Source of the DNA: CAZHRJ01 sp964534765
Lineage (GTDB): Bacteria; Lindowbacteria; 2-12-FULL-62-27
Reading direction: 5' to 3'
NCBI GenBank assembly: GCA_964534765.1
Contig: CAZHRJ010000152.1
Location: 1-6,888 of the forward strand
Length of the DNA: 6,888 nucleotides
The notes beneath the pieces were generated by a model, which saw only the letters and a list, made by a program, of their open reading frames with translations, searched no databases and was not told the DNA's origin. Positions within the stretch are counted from its first letter, which is position 1. The number at the start of each line of letters is the position of its first letter. The position numbers were made by a program, and so were the translations under genes. Of this stretch, positions 1 through 4,931 are shown in pieces.

Positions 1-449
1 GCCTGAGACAGAAGCCGCTGCTTGATCAGTTCCTGCTTGGCCTCGCGGCGCGTCATCCCTTCGAATTCTCCCACCGTGAACCCCTGCTCCGAAAGGACAT
101 TCTCCAGGTCCGATCCATATTGTTTTTCCAGTGCCGCCATCCGCGACTCGATGAACGACTCCACCTCCTCGCGGTCCAGCACGATTTTTTTTTGCTTCGC
201 CGCCTGGATGACCAGCTTGTTTTTGACCAGCTCCACCATCACGTTTTTGCGGATTTGCTCGATTTCCTCCGGCGAGGGCTGGCCCGGCAGGGTGAGGAGG
301 ACCGGGTATGATTTTTCTTCCAATTCCCGCTGGGTGATGATCTCTTCGTTGACGATCGCGACAATCCGGTCCACAATTTCGGCCCCGCCAGGAGTCGTCA
401 TGAACAGGACGCAGATCGCCATTACCGGCATCCGGCCAACCCGCGTCAT
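1..449 (-). CDS. SurA-like periplasmic chaperone / peptidyl-prolyl isomerase, N-terminal part (cut by window edge)
   Basis: The 149 visible residues begin with a Sec signal peptide: basic start, hydrophobic stretch at about residues 8-19, and a likely cleavage after GGA at residue 23. A typical SurA N-terminal opening follows (VDRIVAIVNEEIITQRELEE, residues 27-46). The rest is charged and helical (about 60-149), as in the SurA_N chaperone domain. Known members bind unfolded outer-membrane proteins in the periplasm. The parvulin PPIase domain would lie beyond the left edge, so its presence is unverified. The ATG at 449 overlaps the lepB stop as ATGA, which suggests translational coupling and fixes the start; a second ATG seven codons in is the alternative. 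A run of nine A on the coding strand (about 185-193) does not break the frame. A PrsA-like or generic SurA_N protein is possible, so no symbol is given. Confidence 0.85.
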   Translation of the reverse strand, partial: MTRVGRMPVMAICVLFMTTPGGAEIVDRIVAIVNEEIITQRELEEKSYPVLLTLPGQPSPEEIEQIRKNVMVELVKNKLVIQAAKQKKIVLDREEVESFIESRMAALEKQYGSDLENVLSEQGFTVGEFEGMTRREAKQELIKQRLLSQ

Positions 450-1066
450 TCGACCCACCCCACCCGGCGGATCGGCCAGTAAAGACAGACCGCCTTGCCG
501 ACGATGTCGCCCTTTTCAACATAGCCCCAGAACCGGCTGTCCTTGGAATAATCCCGGTTGTCGCCCATGACAAAATACCGGTCCCTGGGAACAACCTGAG
601 GCCGGAAATCGTCCCGGATGGGATCGTAACTCTCATCCTTGTGGACGACGTAGGACTCGGACTGCGCGACATTGTTGACATAGAGCTTCTTTCGAACCAT
701 CTCGATCCGGTCTCCGGGAAGACCGATGACCCGTTTGATGAAATGCTTCTCCTCCTCCTCAAACCAGAACACGATAATCTCTCCCCGCTGCGGGTCGCGC
801 GCGTAATACTGCACCTTCGATACCAGTATCCTGTCATCTTTGAGGAGTGTATTTTCCATTGATCCGGACGGGATAAAAAACGCCTGGATGAGCAACCAGC
901 GGATGAGAAGCGCCAGCAGGAACGCCGACACGACGGTGTCGACCAGCTGCCGCCAAACCGGTTTGCCGGGATAATCGATAAAGAGGGATTTGGTGTGAAA
1001 CCAGATTTCCTGACAAACAACGCGCCAGACCGGCCGACGTTCGGATGGAGGTGTTTCAATCGTCAT
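446..1066 (-). CDS. lepB: Signal peptidase I
   Basis: This 206-residue protein is a complete type I signal peptidase, the membrane-anchored Ser/Lys protease that removes signal peptides from Sec and Tat exported proteins. One membrane anchor spans about residues 43-63. It is followed by the box with the catalytic serine (FIPSGSMENTLL; Ser69 by alignment to E. coli Ser90). The general-base lysine lies in FIKRVIGLPGD (Lys111), and the conserved C-terminal box is MGDNRDYSKDSRFWG (167-181). It is short compared with E. coli LepB, lacking the second N-terminal membrane helix and the large insert, as in many other phyla. A run of four Glu (103-106) just before the lysine box is slightly unusual. 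The ATG at 1066 has no obvious Shine-Dalgarno sequence. It sits 36 bp after atpF, and its stop overlaps the next start. Confidence 0.96.
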   Translation of the reverse strand: MTIETPPSERRPVWRVVCQEIWFHTKSLFIDYPGKPVWRQLVDTVVSAFLLALLIRWLLIQAFFIPSGSMENTLLKDDRILVSKVQYYARDPQRGEIIVFWFEEEEKHFIKRVIGLPGDRIEMVRKKLYVNNVAQSESYVVHKDESYDPIRDDFRPQVVPRDRYFVMGDNRDYSKDSRFWGYVEKGDIVGKAVCLYWPIRRVGWVE

Positions 1067-1087
1067 CGGACCACGCCTGCCTGATCC

Positions 1088-1102
1088 GCGCCGGACCGGC
1101 GC
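1088..1102. repeat. Perfect 15-bp palindrome between atpF and lepB
   Basis: GCGCCGG and CCGGCGC form 7-base arms around a single central base, directly after the atpF stop codon and 21 bp before the lepB start. In RNA the inner pairs must open, leaving a 5-6 bp GC stem with a small loop. No U-tract follows on the minus strand, so this is not a standard intrinsic terminator. It could be an mRNA stability or processing stem that tunes lepB relative to the atp genes, or a protein-binding site; function is inference. Confidence 0.5.
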
Positions 1103-1615
1103 TCAAACCGCGGTTCTGGACCGCTCCAGCTCCGCGAGAAACGATTCGACCAGCCGCTGGCTGTCCGCATCGTTGATCTGCCGTTCGAGGACCTTTTCCG
1201 CGGCGGCGCGGGCCAGAGCCGCGACTTCAGCCACCAGCGAGCGGCGCGCCTGGGCGACTTCCATCTCGATATCCTTGCGCGCGCCCTCCAGATACTTGTG
1301 CGCCTTGCCCGAAGCCTCCGCGAGTATTTCGGCGGACTTGTCCCGCGCCTCGGCTTCGATCCGGCCGAAACGAAGCTGCGCCTCAGCCTCGATCGCCCTG
1401 ATTTTTGAGAGATAGTCCTGCCGTAATTGCTCGATTTCCTTCTTGCCGCGGTCCAGGTCATCGAGCTGTGTTGCGATGCGCCGTCGGCGATCCTCCAGGG
1501 CATCGCCCACATCTTTCCAGGCGAACTTGTAAAGGATCGCGAAGAAGATGAGAAAGGCCGCAACGTTGGCGAGGACTTTCGGTCCCTCGACGCCGAGGGA
1601 CTGCAGAATTTCCAC
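1103..1615 (-). CDS. atpF: ATP synthase F0 subunit b
   Basis: This 170-residue protein has the subunit b layout: one N-terminal membrane helix (about residues 13-31, ending ILYKFAWKDV), then a long, strongly charged alpha-helical or coiled-coil region to the C-terminus. Subunit b forms the peripheral stalk that holds F1 against rotation. The start is GTG at 1615, supported by a GGAG Shine-Dalgarno six bases upstream (1622-1625). The gene begins 15 bp after atpE. In many operons atpF is followed by atpH and the F1 genes; here lepB follows instead, so the delta subunit and F1 must be encoded elsewhere. It resembles ordinary b rather than a b/delta fusion, since it stops at the usual b length. 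Confidence 0.94.
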   Translation of the reverse strand: MEILQSLGVEGPKVLANVAAFLIFFAILYKFAWKDVGDALEDRRRRIATQLDDLDRGKKEIEQLRQDYLSKIRAIEAEAQLRFGRIEAEARDKSAEILAEASGKAHKYLEGARKDIEMEVAQARRSLVAEVAALARAAAEKVLERQINDADSQRLVESFLAELERSRTAV

Positions 1616-1621
1616 TACCGG

Positions 1622-1625
1622 CTCC
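1622..1625 (-). promoter_or_regulatory. Ribosome binding site of atpF
   Basis: GGAG on the minus strand, six bases before a GTG codon at 1615. It decides the atpF start, since GTG would otherwise be a weak choice. Confidence 0.65.
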
Positions 1626-1630
1626 GGGAA

Positions 1631-1870
1631 CTAGTGGGCGCCGATTTTTCCCATAAAGAGAAAGACGGTGACCAGCGCGTAAATCGTCAATGCCTCGATG
1701 AACGCCGCGCCGATGATCATCGTCAGCTGGATCTTGTTGTGCGCCTCCGGCTGCCGGCCGATGGCTTCCATCGCGCCCCGGATGCCGTTGCCCAGGCCAA
1801 TGCCGCAACCCAGTCCCGCCAGCCCCACGCCAATCGGCAACGCCAGCGCCAACCCTGTCTGATAGTCCAT
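1631..1870 (-). CDS. atpE: ATP synthase F0 subunit c (proteolipid)
   Basis: This 79-residue hairpin protein forms the rotating c-ring. Helix 1 (about 7-36) is glycine-rich (GLGCGIGLGNGIRG), the polar loop carries RQPE (39-42), and helix 2 (about 48-74) carries the ion-binding carboxylate Glu59 in GAAFIEALTIYALV. The ligands known for Na+-binding c-rings are missing: the helix 1 position equivalent to Ilyobacter Gln32 is Leu, and the Ser-Thr pair after the Glu is Ala-Leu. A proton-coupled enzyme is therefore inferred. The ATG at 1870 has the strongest ribosome binding site in the operon, which suits the high copy number of c. The gene lies 23 bp after atpB and 15 bp before atpF. Confidence 0.97.
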   Translation of the reverse strand: MDYQTGLALALPIGVGLAGLGCGIGLGNGIRGAMEAIGRQPEAHNKIQLTMIIGAAFIEALTIYALVTVFLFMGKIGAH

Positions 1871-1878
1871 AGGGTCAA

Positions 1879-1885
1879 ACCTCCT
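1879..1885 (-). promoter_or_regulatory. Strong Shine-Dalgarno of atpE
   Basis: AGGAGGT on the minus strand, eight bases before the atpE ATG. It is a near-perfect anti-16S match, while neighbouring genes have weak or no such site. High translation of subunit c relative to a and b is the likely purpose (inference from known ring stoichiometry). Confidence 0.85.
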
Positions 1886-1893
1886 GTAACCGT

Positions 1894-2724
1894 TTAATGC
1901 GAATGTTCTTCATGCGGAAGAACCATCAAAATGTATATGGTCGAAAGAAGGGTAAACACCAGAGCTTGAATGGTGTCAAGGAGCATCAGCAAAAATCGGA
2001 GAACCACGGTGGTGAGAAAGGCCATGCATCCGCCCAGCAGGGACAGCGCACCGGTGGGATGAAAGAGGTTCTGCGCCCCCATGTCCAGGAACGCGCCCAG
2101 AAGCGTATCGCCGCCGGTGATGTTTCCGAAAAGACGCAGGGACAGCGTCACGGGAGGAACCAGGACATCGAGCAGGATAAAGAGCGGAAGCAAAAAAGGC
2201 GCTAGGATGAACATGATCATATCGCGCGGCTGGCCCGCCAGATGGTCCACATATTTGAGCGGGCCGAGTCTGGTCAGCGCCGTGTACTGGACCAGGCAAA
2301 ACACGCAGAGGGCAAGGGACAGCGTGAGATTGAGATCGGTAGTGGAGGATTTGAGAAACGGCACCAGACCCATCATGTTCATGCACCAGATGTACAAAAA
2401 GAGCGTTCCGAGAAACGGCACAAAGAGTTTCGCGTAATGGCCCAGGATATCGGAAAAAAAATTCTGCAGGCCCTCGACGATGATCTCGAGAAAATTCTGG
2501 ACGCGGCCGGGAACCAGCGTCAATTGACGCGTTCCAAGAACAAAGAGGCCCGAGAGGAAAAGCCCGGCGAGCCCGGAGAATATGATGTTCTCGAACTTGA
2601 ACAAAAACTGGAGGATGGCGCTGTCAGAGTACATGCCATGGAGAAGCCCGATAAAATTGGGCGGTTCAAGCGAAGCATGACCGCCGCCGGAGACGCGCAG
2701 GAGGGCGGGGCCGAAGGACAGCAC
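1894..2724 (-). CDS. atpB: ATP synthase F0 subunit a
   Basis: This 276-residue, very hydrophobic protein has about five to six membrane helices. It is the stator that forms the two proton half-channels beside the c-ring. The diagnostic segment is LSLRLFGNITGGD with the essential Arg197 (E. coli Arg210). A second conserved segment, DTIQALVFTLLSTIYI, carries Gln253 (E. coli Gln252). Family-like segments also include SLEPPNF near the N-terminus and MNMMGLVPF (115-123). The likely start is GTG at 2724, only 3 bp after the preceding stop, so reinitiation or coupling is probable; no clear Shine-Dalgarno is seen. The next in-frame ATG (residue 31) would remove the SLEPPNF segment and is less likely. 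The histidine- and glutamate-rich tail (HEEHSH) is unremarkable for the family. Confidence 0.96.
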   Translation of the reverse strand: MLSFGPALLRVSGGGHASLEPPNFIGLLHGMYSDSAILQFLFKFENIIFSGLAGLFLSGLFVLGTRQLTLVPGRVQNFLEIIVEGLQNFFSDILGHYAKLFVPFLGTLFLYIWCMNMMGLVPFLKSSTTDLNLTLSLALCVFCLVQYTALTRLGPLKYVDHLAGQPRDMIMFILAPFLLPLFILLDVLVPPVTLSLRLFGNITGGDTLLGAFLDMGAQNLFHPTGALSLLGGCMAFLTTVVLRFLLMLLDTIQALVFTLLSTIYILMVLPHEEHSH

Positions 2725-2727
2725 GCG

Positions 2728-3114
2728 TCAGTCCCGGACGACGCTGACGCGCTGGGTCGCCATCATCAGAGCGCACTGGCAAAACAGGGTACCGGCCAGG
2801 AGACCCGAAACAAACGTTTCGGGACGCAGGAGGTGGCGGGTGAGCATGTCCAGGCTGACCGCGCCAAGAGTCCCGACGACCGACAGCGCAAGAATCGGAA
2901 CGAGATACGCCGTCACGGCGCCACAGGTCGTCTGGGAGGTCGCCAGGTGCGCCAGATCGAGGAAGGAGCCGAACGCAAAGGCCGCGACCGCGCCGCCGGC
3001 GGCGAGGCTCCACCAGCCCTGCATGCCGAGTAGCGGCGTGGCCAGGAGTCCGGCCAGAACCGGGACAAATGCGCAGGTGCTTGATCGCCAGATCATTTTT
3101 CTCATTGAAGCCAT
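2728..3114 (-). CDS. atpI: AtpI-like membrane protein of the ATP synthase operon
   Basis: This 128-residue protein has four predicted membrane helices (about 12-30, 35-55, 66-90 and 101-119) and short polar links. Position between a small AtpZ-like gene and atpB, together with size and topology, fits the AtpI / ATP synthase I chain group. Those proteins are reported to assist c-ring assembly or Mg2+ supply, but they are poorly conserved and no motif here is decisive. The ATG at 3114 is used; ATG codons 4 and 7 are alternatives, and a purine-rich AAGAGA lies just before the first. The gene begins 15 bp after the upstream gene and ends 3 bp before atpB. The cysteines at 14, 64, 112 and 114 are unexplained. 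The assignment rests mainly on context. Confidence 0.7.
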   Translation of the reverse strand: MASMRKMIWRSSTCAFVPVLAGLLATPLLGMQGWWSLAAGGAVAAFAFGSFLDLAHLATSQTTCGAVTAYLVPILALSVVGTLGAVSLDMLTRHLLRPETFVSGLLAGTLFCQCALMMATQRVSVVRD

Positions 3115-3129
3115 TCTCTTGAAATCCGT

Positions 3130-3360
3130 CTACTCCTCATTTTTCTCACCGGAAATATCCCGCAAGAGCCGGCGAATCCGGATCGCCGCGACAACCAGGC
3201 CGAGCAGGGAGCCGGAGGCAATTCCTGCGGGTGTGATCCCCCACCGTTCATCCGCCCGGTGACCGATCCAACCGCCGACCGCCGGAGCGATGAGCAGGAG
3301 CATCGGAATGGAAACCGCCGCCAGCCATTTTTGTCCGGAATCCTTTTCCGAAAAATTCAA
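3130..3360 (-). CDS. atpZ: AtpZ-like small F0 accessory protein
   Basis: This 76-residue protein has two membrane helices (about 12-33 and 43-63). The linker pattern is AVGGWIGHRADERWGITPAG, matching the AtpZ/AtpI family: glycine pair, Asp-containing loop, a G-x-x-P turn and a second glycine-rich helix. Such proteins head atp operons and, where studied, act with AtpI in Mg2+/Ca2+ handling. The only upstream start in the open frame is TTG at 3360, because an in-frame TGA lies 15 bases before it. No Shine-Dalgarno is visible, and the promoter places the transcript start close to this TTG, so translation may be leaderless. A downstream start would cut into the first helix. Confidence 0.78.
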   Translation of the reverse strand: MNFSEKDSGQKWLAAVSIPMLLLIAPAVGGWIGHRADERWGITPAGIASGSLLGLVVAAIRIRRLLRDISGEKNEE

Positions 3361-3366
3361 ATTCCA

Positions 3367-3395
3367 ATTAAATCACTGCCGCCGCGGTCTGTCAA
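3367..3395 (-). promoter_or_regulatory. Near-consensus sigma-70-type promoter of the atp-lepB operon
   Basis: On the minus strand a perfect -35 TTGACA (3395-3390) and a -10 TTTAAT (3372-3367, 5 of 6) are separated by exactly 17 bases. The predicted transcript start is about 3359-3361, on top of the TTG start of the first gene. It is the only good promoter seen ahead of the seven minus-strand genes. Confidence 0.75.
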
Positions 3396-3403
3396 CAGGG
3401 CGG

Positions 3404-3430
3404 AGGTCCGGAGCGCGGGAAGGTCCGGAG
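3404..3430. repeat. 10-bp direct repeat upstream of the atp promoter
   Basis: AGGTCCGGAG occurs at 3404-3413 and 3421-3430, a 17-bp period. Each copy contains the palindrome TCCGGA. The copies lie upstream of the -35 box of the atp promoter, where an activator might bind; this role is inference, and chance repetition in GC-rich DNA is possible. Confidence 0.4.
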
Positions 3431-3446
3431 GGATTTGTCACGGAAG

Positions 3447-3572
3447 GTGGGGGTCAGGTTGATGTTTTAACGTTTATTTTTCGCGGATGCGTATTCAGTA
3501 TGGATAGAATTGGTTTCGCCCGCCAAATGTTGTCAACGATAATAAGCGTATAAACATCAGTCTGACCCTCAC
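3447..3572. repeat. Long imperfect inverted repeat, probably a non-coding REP- or MITE-like element
   Basis: The left arm 3447-3480 pairs with the right arm 3539-3572. By hand count 27 of 34 positions match, with a core of 15 of 17 (3451-3467 against 3552-3568, outer part GGGTCAG...CTGACCC). Four of the seven mismatches become G-U pairs in plus-strand RNA but would be C-A on the other strand. The central segment of about 58 bases shows no convincing coding. The size and the GGGTCAG termini remind me of the non-coding elements found with Y1 (IS200-like, REP-associated) transposases; this link is from memory and is inference. No transposase gene or target duplication is seen here. Confidence 0.7.
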
Positions 3573-3597
3573 GCACCCCCTCACGCACCCTTACGCA
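3569..3597. repeat. Short tandem repeat of TCACGCACCC-like units
   Basis: Two near-identical units (TCACGCACCC at 3569-3578 and 3581-3590) and a partial third (TTACGCA at 3591-3597) follow one another. They overlap the outer edge of the inverted repeat and end 12 bases before the -35 box of the rightward promoter. They may be part of the element's boundary or a binding site; neither is shown. Confidence 0.55.
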
Positions 3598-3608
3598 ATT
3601 TTGATAGA

Positions 3609-3637
3609 TTGACTTGCCCCCGGCTTGAACTTATTCT
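3609..3637 (+). promoter_or_regulatory. Predicted promoter of the permease-reductase pair
   Basis: TTGACT (3609-3614, 5 of 6 for -35) and TATTCT (3632-3637, 4 of 6 for -10) are separated by 17 bases. The predicted transcript start near 3644 is only about four bases before the permease ATG at 3648, and no Shine-Dalgarno is visible there. Confidence 0.5.
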
Positions 3638-3647
3638 CCGCACCGTC

Positions 3648-4931
3648 ATGTTTCGATTGAACGAGCACGGCACAACTCCCAGGACGGAAATCGTTGCGGG
3701 GGTCACCACGTTTCTCACCATGTCGTATATCCTCTTTGTCAATCCGCAAATTCTCTCCGGCGCAGGGATGGACCGGAACGCCGTGACGGCGGCGACGTGT
3801 TTGGCGGCGGCGATATCGACGGCGGTCATGGGAATTTGGGCGAATGTTCCGATCGCGCAGGCGCCGGGGATGGGGCTGAACGCGTTTTTCACTTTCACCG
3901 TTTGCGTCACGATGAATCTTCCGTGGCCCCATGCGCTTGGGATTGTGTTCTGGTCGGGAATCCTGAACGTCATCCTCACGTGGACGACCATTCGAGAGAG
4001 GGTGGTGCGCGCGATTCCCACGCCGCTCAAACGCGCGATCGCGATCGGCATCGGGTTGTTTCTGGCGCTGATCGGATGCCAGAACATGGGGCTGGTGGTT
4101 TCGCATCCCGTGACGATGGTCACGGCGGGGGATTTGTCCAGGCCGACAACCCTTCTCTCACTTGCCGGATTCGCTCTCACCGGAATTTTACTGGCCAAAA
4201 AAGTGCGGGGCGCGTTTCTGATCGGAATACTGACGGTGTCCGCGATCGCGTTCGCAACCGGCCTTTCGCCCAAACCCGCGTCGGTTTTCTCCGCTCCTCC
4301 CTCACTTGCCCCGACGCTTCTTCAGCTCGACCTGCTGACGCCGCTTAAAGAACCCAAACTATGGGGTGTGATTCTGGCATTCATGTTTGTCGATCTCTTT
4401 GACAGCGTGGGAACCCTGCTGGCCGTCGGATTTTCGGCGAAACTCGTCAGGGAGGACGGATCGTTTCCGCAAATTCGGCGCGCGCTTCAGGCGGACGCCC
4501 TCGCGACCCCCCTTGGGGCGCTGCTCGGCACGAGCAGCACGACGAGCTATATCGAGTCCGCATCCGGCGCGGAGAGCGGAGGCCGCACGGGGCTGACGTC
4601 AATCGTCGTCGCCGCGCTTTTTTTGCTTGGACTGTTTGTTGTTCCGCTGGTGACATCCGTTCCGCCGTTCGCCACGGCTCCGGTCCTGGTTCTGGTCGGA
4701 TTTCTCATGATGTCCGACATCGGCAAAATCGATTTCTCCGACACGACCGAAGGCCTGCCGGCTTTTGTGACGCTGATCCTGATGCCTCTGACCTATTCCA
4801 TTTCCATCGGACTCGGATTCGGGTTTCTCTCGTATGTCCTTCTCAAATTCGCCCATGGCCGGGCGTGCGACATCCATCCGATCCTGTACCCGATCTGCGC
4901 CCTGTTTTTGATCACTCTCGCCCTGACATGA
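3648..4931 (+). CDS. NCS2-family purine permease (AzgA/PbuG type, COG2252)
   Basis: This 427-residue, multi-helix inner-membrane transporter probably imports adenine, guanine or hypoxanthine with protons. Family segments are clear: TEIVAGVTTFLTMSYILFVN near the N-terminus (13-32), APGMGLNAFF (72-81), FMFVDLFDSVGTLLAVG (245-261), and LGTSSTTSYIESASGAESGG (293-312) followed by RTGLTSI. Length is as usual for the family (about 430-450). ATG at 3648 is preferred over an in-frame TTG at 3609, because the latter lies inside the -35 box and would add residues with no family resemblance. The stop TGA overlaps the ATG of the next gene (ATGA, 4928-4931). The exact substrate cannot be read from sequence: AzgA/PbuG-type members take adenine, guanine or hypoxanthine, while xanthine and uracil carriers belong to the other NCS2 branch. 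Confidence 0.93.
   Translation: MFRLNEHGTTPRTEIVAGVTTFLTMSYILFVNPQILSGAGMDRNAVTAATCLAAAISTAVMGIWANVPIAQAPGMGLNAFFTFTVCVTMNLPWPHALGIVFWSGILNVILTWTTIRERVVRAIPTPLKRAIAIGIGLFLALIGCQNMGLVVSHPVTMVTAGDLSRPTTLLSLAGFALTGILLAKKVRGAFLIGILTVSAIAFATGLSPKPASVFSAPPSLAPTLLQLDLLTPLKEPKLWGVILAFMFVDLFDSVGTLLAVGFSAKLVREDGSFPQIRRALQADALATPLGALLGTSSTTSYIESASGAESGGRTGLTSIVVAALFLLGLFVVPLVTSVPPFATAPVLVLVGFLMMSDIGKIDFSDTTEGLPAFVTLILMPLTYSISIGLGFGFLSYVLLKFAHGRACDIHPILYPICALFLITLALT

Noticed and set aside
185..193. Run of nine T (nine A in the SurA-like coding strand) as a possible frameshift or programmed slippage site
   Set aside because: The same frame gives SurA-like sequence on both sides, so no frameshift is needed and nothing indicates recoding.
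22..570. Long plus-strand open frame opposite the SurA-like gene and lepB
   Set aside because: Low-complexity, Ser/Arg/Pro-rich translation that spans two well-supported minus-strand genes; a shadow frame.
2242..3033. 263-codon plus-strand open frame opposite atpB and the AtpI-like gene
   Set aside because: Highly charged, with no domain resemblance, and antisense to clear membrane-protein genes; typical shadow of GC-rich coding sequence.
3531..3536. Second perfect TTGACA on the minus strand inside the inverted repeat region
   Set aside because: No acceptable -10 box at 16-18 bases; the nearest A/T-rich candidate is too far away.
3290..3553. 87-codon plus-strand open frame across the atpZ 5' end and the inverted repeat
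   Set aside because: No recognisable domain, antisense to atpZ in its first part, and its end is simply the translated repeat arms; not a transposase remnant that I can recognise.
3447..3572. CRISPR array or intrinsic terminator as an explanation of the repeat
   Set aside because: Only two arms in inverted orientation, no regular spacers, and no short hairpin followed by a U-tract.
3581..4273. 230-codon minus-strand open frame opposite the permease
   Set aside because: The plus strand carries all NCS2 motifs; the antisense translation has none of its own.
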